Below, piece after piece: positions 19,169 to 26,780 of a stretch of 38,979 bases of DNA (position 1 is the stretch's first letter; each line of letters begins with the position of its first letter). The notes beneath the pieces were generated by a model that was not told where the DNA came from, did no database searches, and saw nothing but the letters and a program-made list of their open reading frames with translations. Source of the stretch: UMGS1663 sp963621995 (GTDB lineage: Bacteria; Bacillota; Clostridia; TANB77; CAG-508); NCBI GenBank assembly GCA_963621995.1, contig CAVFFZ010000011.1, forward strand, positions 1 to 38,979, given 5' to 3'. A program made the translations under genes and the position numbers.

Positions 19169-20420
19169 ATGGAAGAAATAAAAAGCAAAGCAGAATATTG
19201 CTTAAATTGTATATCAAAGCCATGTCAAAAGGGATGTCCATTAGGAAATGATATACCAGCATTTATATCATATATAAAAGAAGAAAAATTTGAAGATGCA
19301 TATCAAGTATTAACCAAATCCACAGTACTTAGTCCAATTTGTGGATTAATATGCCCACATAATAGCCAATGTGAAGGAAGCTGTGTTAGAAGATTTAAAG
19401 GTAAGCCAACATCAATTGGAGAATTAGAGGCATATGTTGGAAAAATAGCACTAGAAAATAATTATCCATTTAAAAAAGAAAAAATAGAAAAGAAAAATAA
19501 AAAAGTAGCAGTTGTAGGAGGAGGACCGGCAGGCCTTACATGCAGTGCGTTTTTAGCATTAGATGGATATGATGTTACAATATATGAAAAGCACGAAAAA
19601 TTGCGGAGGAATTTTAGCATATGGAATACCAGAGTTTAGACTTCCAAGAGATATACTAGAGAGAACGATAAATAAAATAACATCAATTCCAGGAATAAAA
19701 GTAGAAAACAATAAAGAGTTAGGGAAAAATTTTAATTTACAAGAATTATCCAATAATTATAATGCAGTATTTTTAGCAATAGGAAGTAATATATCTTCAA
19801 AAATGAATATAGAAGGTGAAGAACTAGAAGGAGTATATGGAGCAAATGAACTTCTAGAAAATAAAGTTTTTTCAGACTTTAAAAATAAAAAAGTAGCAGT
19901 AATTGGTGGCGGAAATGTGGCAATGGATGTGGCAAGAACTATAAAAAGATTAGGCGCAAAAGAAACATATATAATATATAGAAGGGCAGAAGAACAAATG
20001 CCAGCAGAGAAAAAAGAAATAGAAGAAGCAAAAGAGGAAAAAATAGAGTTTCTATTTCAAAACAATATAGTAAAAATTATTCCAAAAAATAACGAAAAAA
20101 AAGTTGGAAAAATAGAATGTATAAAGACTAAACTTGTACAAAAAGAAGGAAAAAGACCAAGTCCAGTAGATATAGAAGGAAGTAATTACTTACTTGATAT
20201 TGACTATGTAATAATGGCGATAGGTTCAAAAACAGAAGAGAATATTCTTAAAAAACAAGGAATAGAACTAAATGAAAAAGGATATATAAAAGTAGATGAA
20301 AACTATAAAACAAACATAGAAAATGTTTATGCAGGAGGAGACGTAATAGGAGCAAAAGCAACTGTAGCGTGGGCAGCAAGAATTGGAAGAAATGTTGCTG
20401 GAGTAATCAAGGACATTTAG
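19169..20420 (+). CDS. GltA-like NAD(P)H oxidoreductase (glutamate synthase small-chain type), interrupted by a +1 shift at a CGG codon
   Basis: FAD/NAD(P)-binding protein with two N-terminal 4Fe-4S-type cysteine groups (CLNCISKPCQKGCPLG; CGLICPHNSQCEGSC), the FAD site VAVVGGGPAGLTC near residue 115 and the NAD(P) site VAVIGGGNVAMDVA. The 0 frame ends at 19639 after codon 145 (TTG), CGG (19604-19606), AGG. Skipping C19604 gives GGA GGA ATT TTA and restores the conserved GGILAYGIPEFRLPRD, yielding a 416-residue protein of normal GltA-like length. The second part is open to the stop at 20420. Such proteins pair with flavoenzymes or ferredoxin-dependent partners; no large glutamate synthase subunit is nearby. 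The last codons lie in a palindromic repeat arm. Confidence 0.85.
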
Positions 20421-20574
20421 GGACGGGTCAAATTTGTCCTTTACATAAAATGAAAATAATAAAATAAAAACGTATCAATTCGCTTTTTTTCAAATTGATA
20501 CGTTTTTACTTTTTATATGATTCATATTTATGTATTATGTAAAGGACAAATTTGACCCGTCCCTAAATGTCCTT
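20409..20574. repeat. 166-base palindromic element (GGGACG family)
   Basis: Arms of 40 bases (20409-20448 and 20535-20574) are perfect inverted complements, beginning AAGGACATTTAGGGACGGGT. The left arm contains the stop of the GltA-like gene and the right arm ends 2 bases before the stop of the convergent gene. Related single arms occur at 12426-12460. Inside is a terminator stem. It resembles a MITE or REP pair. Confidence 0.75.
20466..20507. terminator. bidirectional terminator between convergent genes
   Basis: AAAAACGTATCAATT (20466-20480) pairs perfectly with 20493-20507 over 15 bp, with A's on one side and T's on the other. It can end both the + strand GltA-like gene and the - strand HExxH gene. 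Confidence 0.85.
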
Positions 20575-20575
20575 T

Positions 20576-21661
20576 TTATTGTGAAATTCTTTGAAATTCT
20601 GGTTCTCTACCGAATACTTTGCTAAGTTTAGAAAGTATAACTTGAACAATGCTTCTTTTATATGGTACAAGAGATATAGAACATGTAATAGACTCGTATA
20701 CTTCATCTAATTTAGACATTAAATAAATATAATAGTCATTAAAATAAGTATAATTATCTGTTGAGCCTAATAAATCTTTGTAGCAATATAATTTTTTTCT
20801 GTAATCTTCAATATCTTGTACAGAATATAAATTTTGTAAACTTTTATTAAAGTAAGATGTAAAAATTTTGTTTTGTGTTTTAATAAAAGTATCTTGTATA
20901 ACTTTTTTGCATATTCCAATTTGGCTAGATGCCTTTGCTATTTCTTTTTCATTTAAGTCATCTTTTTGAAGACGTGCAGTTGTTAGTATAATTTTCTCTT
21001 CTGCTTTTAAGATTTTATCAAATCCTTTTTCTACTTGACGAAATGTAGAATCTGAAGTTAAACGAATGAATGCGTTTTTAAATCTATCGTTACTATAAAG
21101 AGTACTATCAAATAATACAACTTCACCTACAATGTAAGCCATTTGACTAATTAAGTTACAAAGAAGAGGGTAATAAGCTGGAGTAGAAGTAGTAAATTCA
21201 ATTCCATAATATTTAACAGTATCTTCTTCTTTTTTTAATATTTTAGAAGAAATAAGTTGTACAGCAGCCTCGTTTAAAGCCATTCCATGTATTTTAATTC
21301 CAGTAAAATCACATAAGCCTAAACGATATAGGTTACCTTTTTCATCTTTAATTTCTTGGAAATGATGAATAAATTCATGTATAGTTAATTCCTTCATTTC
21401 TTCAATAGATAAGCCATTTTTAAAGTAGATGCTAGAATTTTTATAAAAATAATTTGCTTCAGACATTCCCTCTGGAATATCAGCAATATACATTTTTATG
21501 CTAGATATTTTTGAAAATAAATCAGAATAATGAAATCGAGAAAATGGGAAAAAAGCAATAAATTTCTCAGCAACAAACTTAGCTACTAAAGTAGTACTAA
21601 GTTTATCTAATTGTTTTATAACTGTTATTCCGTCTTTTTTTAGTTCATTTTCTATATTCAT
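20576..21661 (-). CDS. uncharacterised cytosolic HExxH putative metalloprotease
   Basis: A 361-residue protein I cannot assign to a named family. Residues 95-99 (HEFIH, in ELTIHEFIHHFQE) form an HExxH zinc motif, and Glu131 in MALNEAAVQL, 32 residues on, is a plausible third ligand of gluzincin type. There is no signal peptide or membrane helix, so it would act in the cytosol. The C-terminal half is Lys/Tyr/Asp-rich and probably helical. RBS AAGGAG lies about 13 bases before the ATG (near 21676-21681). It is transcribed against the repair block and away from ldh. Protease activity is inferred from the motif only. Confidence 0.7.
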   Translation of the reverse strand: MNIENELKKDGITVIKQLDKLSTTLVAKFVAEKFIAFFPFSRFHYSDLFSKISSIKMYIADIPEGMSEANYFYKNSSIYFKNGLSIEEMKELTIHEFIHHFQEIKDEKGNLYRLGLCDFTGIKIHGMALNEAAVQLISSKILKKEEDTVKYYGIEFTTSTPAYYPLLCNLISQMAYIVGEVVLFDSTLYSNDRFKNAFIRLTSDSTFRQVEKGFDKILKAEEKIILTTARLQKDDLNEKEIAKASSQIGICKKVIQDTFIKTQNKIFTSYFNKSLQNLYSVQDIEDYRKKLYCYKDLLGSTDNYTYFNDYYIYLMSKLDEVYESITCSISLVPYKRSIVQVILSKLSKVFGREPEFQRISQ

Positions 21662-21750
21662 AATTCTATATTTTCTCCTTAGATTGTTATTGTACTACAT
21701 ATTATAAAGGAAATAATGAAAAGAGTTAATAACAGATGTGTTAAAGTTTT

Positions 21751-21768
21751 GTTACAATTGAGTTACAA
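21751..21768 (+). promoter_or_regulatory. direct repeat upstream of the ldh promoter
   Basis: GTTACAA occurs at 21751-21757 and 21762-21768, 11 bases apart (one helical turn), about 45 bases upstream of the ldh -35. It may be an activator or repressor site. It is not the inverted TTGTTAA...TTAACAA of Rex. Confidence 0.3.
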
Positions 21769-21812
21769 AATTTACATAAAAATATGAAATAATTAGAAAA
21801 AGAAATATTTTT

Positions 21813-21842
21813 TTGTTATATATTTAAAATCGGTGGTATAAT
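21813..21842 (+). promoter_or_regulatory. promoter of ldh
   Basis: TTGTTA at 21813-21818 and a perfect TATAAT at 21837-21842 with an 18-base spacer, 36 bases before the ldh ATG. Confidence 0.65.
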
Positions 21843-21878
21843 ATAATAGAAATTCAAAAGAAAGGAAGTAAAATATAT

Positions 21879-22841
21879 ATGAAAAAAGGGAAAGTAGTTT
21901 TAGTAGGAGCAGGTTTTGTAGGAATGAGCATGGCATATTCAATGTTAAATAGAGGGGGAATAGAAGAGCTTGTTTTAATAGATATTGATAAAGAGAAAAC
22001 AATAGGAGAAGAAATGGATTTATCTCATGGACTTCCTTTTGCACCACAAAAAATGGTTATAAAAGCTGGAGATTATAATGAATGTAAAGAAGCTGAAATA
22101 GTAGTAATTACAGCGGGTGTGGCACAAAAACAAGGAGGACAAACAAGACTAGAACTTGCAGAGGTAAATACAAAAATAGTAAAAGATATTACAAAAAATA
22201 TTATGGCTAGTGGATTTAATGGAGTTATTATAGTAGCAAGTAATCCAGTAGATTTAATGGCATATGTTGTATATAAAGTATCAGGTTTACCTAAAAATAA
22301 AGTAATTGGATCTGGAACAGTATTAGATACAGCAAGACTTCGTTACATGGTAGCAGACTACTTAAAAGTTTCTAGTAAAAATGTTCATGCATATATAATG
22401 GGAGAACATGGAGATTCATCTTTTGTTCCATGGAAACATGCATATGTAGGATGTAAAAGTATAATAGATATTATGAAAGACGGAAATCATCCTATGGAAG
22501 ATTTAGATAAAATTCATAAAAATGTTGTAAATGCAGCTTATGAAATAATTGAAAGGAAAAAAGCAACATACTATGGAATAGGAATGGCTTTAAATAGATT
22601 GGTAAGAGCAGTTTTAGATAACGAAAACGCTGTACTTACAGTATCAACTTACTTGGAAAATGGAAAATACGGGCAAGACGACGTATATATAGGGGTTCCT
22701 GCAATTATAAATGAAGATGGTGTAAGAGAACTTTTAGAGTTAGATTTAAATGAACAAGAACAAGAAAAATTGAACAATAGTTGTAATTTAATAAAGAAAA
22801 TGAGAGAAGATGCTATAGAAAATATAATAAAAAATGCATAA
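21879..22841 (+). CDS. ldh: L-lactate dehydrogenase
   Basis: A 320-residue NAD-dependent enzyme reducing pyruvate to L-lactate, which regenerates NAD+ in fermentation. The nucleotide site is VVLVGAGFVGMSMA (about residues 6-19). Gln83 in AGVAQKQGGQTR is the LDH specificity residue (malate dehydrogenase has Arg here), with Arg90 on the mobile loop. Asp150/Arg153 and His177 in GEHGDSS complete the active site. RBS AAAGGAAG. It is monocistronic, with its own promoter and a bidirectional terminator behind. Confidence 0.95.
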   Translation: MKKGKVVLVGAGFVGMSMAYSMLNRGGIEELVLIDIDKEKTIGEEMDLSHGLPFAPQKMVIKAGDYNECKEAEIVVITAGVAQKQGGQTRLELAEVNTKIVKDITKNIMASGFNGVIIVASNPVDLMAYVVYKVSGLPKNKVIGSGTVLDTARLRYMVADYLKVSSKNVHAYIMGEHGDSSFVPWKHAYVGCKSIIDIMKDGNHPMEDLDKIHKNVVNAAYEIIERKKATYYGIGMALNRLVRAVLDNENAVLTVSTYLENGKYGQDDVYIGVPAIINEDGVRELLELDLNEQEQEKLNNSCNLIKKMREDAIENIIKNA

Positions 22842-22939
22842 AACGATTGGCAAAATTATGTAGAACGAGTATAATAATTGCTTTCAATTCAGTAAATACA
22901 ACACAAGAGCTACAGGAAGTACTCTAACAAAAAAGTCAT

Positions 22940-22976
22940 AAAAAAGCTGATAGATTTTAAATCTATCAGCTTTTTT
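22940..22976. terminator. bidirectional terminator between ldh and leuS
   Basis: A 17-bp perfect stem (22940-22956 with 22960-22976) with A-run and T-run flanks; serves both convergent genes. Confidence 0.85.
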
Positions 22977-23141
22977 CATATTCTAGAAAAGTTCTCCAAA
23001 CTTCCCTAAAATATAAAAAGCTTCGCTAAACATTCCACACAAATTTTATTACATAAAATTTGGCGGTCGAACAAATACGAGGAATGAAAAGTTTTCTAAA
23101 ATGTCTAAAAATATTAATCATGCCTCTTTTGTTCTATTGTA
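22977..23141. other. non-coding stretch between ldh and leuS with a short repeat and hairpin
   Basis: The ldh-leuS gap is 300 bases. Besides the terminator it holds repeat copy 2 at 22992-23017 (CTCCAAACTTCCCTAAAATA..., compare 9537-9561) and a hairpin in which CAAATTTTA near 23040 pairs with TAAAATTTG, followed by GGCGGTCG. No ORF with an RBS is visible. Confidence 0.4.
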
Positions 23142-25556
23142 TTATCTTACAACAATATTATAAATTTTGTTTTTAACATAAATTTCCTTAACAATTGTTT
23201 TTCCTTCAAGTAATCCACATATTGTTTCATTTTTGTGGACTATACATTTTACAATTTCTTCATCTGTATTCATTGGAACAGTAACTGTAGCTTTTAATTT
23301 ACCATTAAATTGTACAGGAAGTTCAATTTCATTATCAATTGTTTTTGCTTCGTCATATACAGGCCAAGCAGATTCACAAAGAGGTTTAAATCCTAACTCT
23401 TCATTTAGCTCTTCTGTAACATGTGGAGCGATAGGGTTTAACAATGTTAATAATAATTTATAATCTGCTTTAGTTATATTTTCTTGGTCGTCATAGCTAT
23501 TAGCTAAAATCATTAAGCTTGATACAGCTGTATTGTATGCCATAGTAGTTAAATCTGTTTGTACCTTTTTAATAGTCTTATGAATTAGAGATTCTAGTTT
23601 TTGAGAATAATTTTCGCCATCTACAACTTTATCTTTCAAACGAATAATTTTATCTATAAAACGTTTACATCCTTTTAAAGAGTCTGTGCTCCAAGGAGCA
23701 TCTTGAGTATAATCACCCATAAACATTTCATAAAGTCTTAAAGTATCTGCACCATATTCTCTAACTATATCATCAGGATTAATAACATTTCCTTTAGATT
23801 TGCTCATTTTTTCGTTGTTTGAACCTAAAACCATACCATGGCTAACTCTAGTCCAAATCATTTCTTTGTTAGGAACTAAGCCTATATTATAAAGGAATTG
23901 AACCCAAAATCTTGCATAAAGTAGGTGACGAGCAGTATGTTCCATACCACCATTGTACCAGTCAACTCTTTTCCAATATTTCATAGCATCCATAGATGCA
24001 AATTCTTTATCATTATGAGAATCCATAAATCTTAAGAAATACCAGCTAGAACCTGCCCAGTTAGGCATTGTATCTGTTTCTCTTTTTGCAGGTGAGCCAC
24101 AGCAAGGGCAAGTTGTATTAACCCAATCTGTGATGTTTGCAAGAGGACTCTCACCATTTTCAGTAGGTTCATATTCTGCAACATCTGGAAGTAGTAAAGG
24201 TAAATCTTCCTCTTTCATAGGTTGCCATCCACATTTTTCACAATAAATCATTGGAATAGGTTCTCCCCAGAATCTTTGACGAGAGAAAATCCAATCTCTC
24301 ATTTTATAATTATTTACTTTTCTTGCAATTCCCATGTTAACTAATTTATCAGTAATAGCAACTTTAGCTTCTTCAACTGTTAAACCAGTAAATTCTTCAG
24401 AATTTATTAATTTACATCCTTTACCTAAATAATCTTGTTTTTCAAAAGCACTACTTTCAGTTTCTCTACCATCTATAACTTGAATCATATCTAGGTTATG
24501 TTCTTTAGCATATTCAAAATCTCTTTGGTCATGAGAAGGAACAGCCATAACAGCGCCAGTACCGTAATCTCCTAAAACGAAATCTCCTAAGAAAATAGGA
24601 ACTTCTTTACCATTGATAGGGTTAATAGCCATAACACCTTCAACTTTGCAACCTGTTTTACCTTTATTCAATTCTGTTCTATCCATGCTAGATTTTTTAG
24701 CAGTTTCTGCAATGTAAGATTCTACTTCTTTTTTGTTTGTGACTCTTGGCATTAATTCTTTAATTAATTTTCCGTCTGGGGCAATAACAAAGAATGTAAT
24801 ACCATATACAGTTTCAATACAAGTTGTGAAAATAGAGAAACTTCCACCACCTACAATATTAACATCAAGTTCAACACCAGTAGATTTACCAATCCAGTTA
24901 ATTTGTCCAAGTTTTACTCTAGGAGCAAAGTTTGTATCATCTAGACCTTTTAATAAATCTTCTGAATAATCGCTCATTCTAAGCATCCATTGAGATTTTT
25001 CTCTTTGCTCAACAGGGCTTCCACATCTTTCACAAACTCCACCAGCAGCATCTTCATTAGATAAAACTGTTTTACAAGTAGGGCACCAGTTAACAGGAAT
25101 TGTATCTTTGTATGCCATACCATGTTTATAAAATTGTAAAAATTGCCATTGAGTCCATTTATAATATTCAGGGTCTGTTGTAGAAAATTCTCTTGACCAG
25201 TCAAAAGAGAAACCTAAATTTTTCATTTGACCTTTAAAAGTATGAATATTTTCCTTTACAGCCTCTTTTGGGTGAATATGATTTTTAATTGCATATTGCT
25301 CAGCAGGAGCACCAAAAGCATCCCAACCCATTGGATATAAAACATTATAACCTTGCATTCTCTTCATTCTAGCAAGTGCATCTTGTGCTGTATAACTTCT
25401 TACATGTCCAACATGAAGACCAGCACCAGAAGGATAAGGAAATTCAACTAATATGTAATATGGGTCTTTTTTATCGCCTGTAATAGCTTTAAAAGACTCA
25501 TGTTCATCCCAATATTCTTGCCATTTTTTTTCAACTTCTGTAAAATTATAAGCCAT
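23142..25556 (-). CDS. leuS: leucyl-tRNA synthetase
   Basis: An 804-residue class I synthetase charging tRNA-Leu. HVGH (in GAGLHVGHVRSYTAQD, about residues 47-50) and KMSKS (in NEKMSKSKGNVI) are the catalytic signatures. Zinc-type cysteine pairs occur in WCPTCK/CERCGSP and YCEKCGW. The CP1 editing domain keeps DYGTGAVMAVPSHDQRDFEY, but its threonine-rich motif, usually TTRPDT, reads TTCIET. RBS AAAGGATG is about 7 bases from the ATG. A GGGACG-type repeat sits directly upstream in the leader; no T-box is evident. Confidence 0.97.
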   Translation of the reverse strand: MAYNFTEVEKKWQEYWDEHESFKAITGDKKDPYYILVEFPYPSGAGLHVGHVRSYTAQDALARMKRMQGYNVLYPMGWDAFGAPAEQYAIKNHIHPKEAVKENIHTFKGQMKNLGFSFDWSREFSTTDPEYYKWTQWQFLQFYKHGMAYKDTIPVNWCPTCKTVLSNEDAAGGVCERCGSPVEQREKSQWMLRMSDYSEDLLKGLDDTNFAPRVKLGQINWIGKSTGVELDVNIVGGGSFSIFTTCIETVYGITFFVIAPDGKLIKELMPRVTNKKEVESYIAETAKKSSMDRTELNKGKTGCKVEGVMAINPINGKEVPIFLGDFVLGDYGTGAVMAVPSHDQRDFEYAKEHNLDMIQVIDGRETESSAFEKQDYLGKGCKLINSEEFTGLTVEEAKVAITDKLVNMGIARKVNNYKMRDWIFSRQRFWGEPIPMIYCEKCGWQPMKEEDLPLLLPDVAEYEPTENGESPLANITDWVNTTCPCCGSPAKRETDTMPNWAGSSWYFLRFMDSHNDKEFASMDAMKYWKRVDWYNGGMEHTARHLLYARFWVQFLYNIGLVPNKEMIWTRVSHGMVLGSNNEKMSKSKGNVINPDDIVREYGADTLRLYEMFMGDYTQDAPWSTDSLKGCKRFIDKIIRLKDKVVDGENYSQKLESLIHKTIKKVQTDLTTMAYNTAVSSLMILANSYDDQENITKADYKLLLTLLNPIAPHVTEELNEELGFKPLCESAWPVYDEAKTIDNEIELPVQFNGKLKATVTVPMNTDEEIVKCIVHKNETICGLLEGKTIVKEIYVKNKIYNIVVR

Positions 25557-25583
25557 TTATAATCATCCTTTCTTTCGCAATGT

Positions 25584-25625
25584 TCCTTTGGGGACGTTTC
25601 CTTTTGGTTAATCTGTCCCTTTTGG
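25584..25625. repeat. GGGACG-type repeat, single copy
   Basis: GGGGACGTTTCC ... TTAATCTGTCCC forms an imperfect inverted repeat (GGGAC with GTCCC). It is closely similar to the module at 12373-12410. It lies 28 bases upstream of the leuS ATG and would be part of its 5' leader. Confidence 0.6.
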
Positions 25626-25747
25626 AGTATATAATAACGAAAACATTATACTACTTTTGAAACAGAAAATAAAGCAAAATACCTAAAAAAGTGAAAAAAC
25701 TATTAAACTAAATTGTCTTGTTACTATAAAAAGATAGGCAGTTGGCA

Positions 25748-25776
25748 TTGTCAATTGTCTGCTTTTATGATAATAT
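25748..25776 (+). promoter_or_regulatory. candidate promoter of ogt
   Basis: TTGTCA at 25748-25753 and TAATAT at 25771-25776, 17-base spacer, 40 bases before the ogt ATG. Confidence 0.45.
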
Positions 25777-25816
25777 ACAATAAAAATAGTGAAAGCATTG
25801 CATAGGAGAATTAAAC

Positions 25817-26344
25817 ATGTATAAGATGGAATATAAAACAACAGAAGGATTTTCTAATATAATAATGAATAGTGATGGAGAATATTTAACAGGATTATGG
25901 TTTGAGGGGTCAAGAGATAGTAAAAAACATTCTATAAATTGTGAAGAAAAGAACTTACCAATTTTTGAAGAAACTTGTAAATGGTTAGATATTTATTTTT
26001 CAGGGAAAAATCCAAATTTTACACCAAAATATAAAATAAATGGAGCAACTGAATTTAGACAAGAAGTTATAGATATAATGAATACAATACCATATGGAAA
26101 AACCATAACATATAATGATATTGCAAAAAGAATTGCGAAAGAAAAGAGTATAGAGAAGATGTCAGCACAAGCAGTTGGAGGAGCGGTAGGATGGAATCCA
26201 ATATGTATTATTATTCCATGCCATAGAGTTGTAGGAACAAGTGGAAGCTTTACTGGATATGGAGGAGGAATGAATAATAAAATTTCTTTATTAAAACTTG
26301 AAGGAATGAATATAGATGAAGAAAAATTAAAGATAGAAGGATAA
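25817..26344 (+). CDS. ogt: methylated-DNA--protein-cysteine methyltransferase
   Basis: A 175-residue suicide repair protein that moves the methyl group of O6-methylguanine to its own cysteine. The acceptor is Cys135 in IIPCHRVVG, with the winged-helix motif IPYGKTITYNDIA (about residues 91-103) and GGAVGWNPI before it. Length is normal for the Ogt type without an Ada domain. RBS AGGAG (25805-25809). An in-frame ATG three codons on is a less likely start. It is monocistronic, with a terminator after it. Confidence 0.95.
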   Translation: MYKMEYKTTEGFSNIIMNSDGEYLTGLWFEGSRDSKKHSINCEEKNLPIFEETCKWLDIYFSGKNPNFTPKYKINGATEFRQEVIDIMNTIPYGKTITYNDIAKRIAKEKSIEKMSAQAVGGAVGWNPICIIIPCHRVVGTSGSFTGYGGGMNNKISLLKLEGMNIDEEKLKIEG

Positions 26345-26366
26345 GCAACTACATAAATAAAAAAAT

Positions 26367-26405
26367 CTCACATCTGTAACTTTGGCGAGTTAGGTGTGAG
26401 TTTTT
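26367..26405 (+). terminator. terminator after ogt
   Basis: CTCACATCT (26367-26375) pairs with AGGTGTGAG (26392-26400) with one G-U, plus an inner AACT/AGTT, followed by TTTTT. Confidence 0.8.
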
Positions 26406-26673
26406 CAAACTTAATTGGCAAAACCACGTTTGTGGAGTTGTTATTTTCTATTTTTATTATACTCTAATTATAGTAATAACGTCAAGAAAATATGAAAATT
26501 TATATTGAATATCATAAACATAAATTACAATTTCGTAGATAGATTAGTTTGAAATATAACTAATCTTTTTTTGCACAAACTAATAGGAACGGGTTAATTT
26601 AGTTGAGTTGTGGTAAACTAAAATGTTCCGTCTCTACTAATTTATAAAAAATAAAAAAAATTATAAAAAACTC
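26406..26673. other. non-coding gap with an orphan terminator and a repeat
   Basis: No ORF with an RBS. A second terminator-like stem, AGATTAGTT (26541-26549) with AACTAATCT (26558-26566) then TTTTTTT, has no gene before it and may end a small transcript. A GGGACG-family repeat follows at 26586-26632. Confidence 0.45.
26586..26632. repeat. GGGACG-family repeat, divergent copy
   Basis: GGAAC (26586-26590) with GTTCC (26625-26629) and TTTAGTT (26598-26604) with AACTAAA (26616-26622) form a stem; the ends GGAACGGGTTAA and GTTCCGTCTC resemble the other copies. Confidence 0.45.
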
Positions 26674-26704
26674 TTGACTTGGAGTTAACTCTAAGTATTA
26701 TATA
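26674..26704 (+). promoter_or_regulatory. MerR-type promoter and operator
   Basis: TTGACT at 26674-26679 and TATATA at 26699-26704 are separated by 19 bases, the elongated spacer typical of MerR-activated promoters. The spacer holds a dyad, 26677-26696, with half-sites ACTTGGAGTT and AACTCTAAGT (one mismatch). It lies 77 bases upstream of the DXS-like gene. The merR gene at 28626 is the obvious regulator. Confidence 0.8.
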
Positions 26705-26780
26705 TAAATAAGTGGAATGAAAAATAAATAAAAGTTTCAGCAATAGGTTATAATTCCACAAATAAGAAGGAGGACGAACA

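Noticed and set aside
21745..21775. Possible Rex operator upstream of ldh
   Set aside because: The TTGTTAC and GTTACAA halves form a direct repeat, not the TTGTTAA...TTAACAA inverted repeat.
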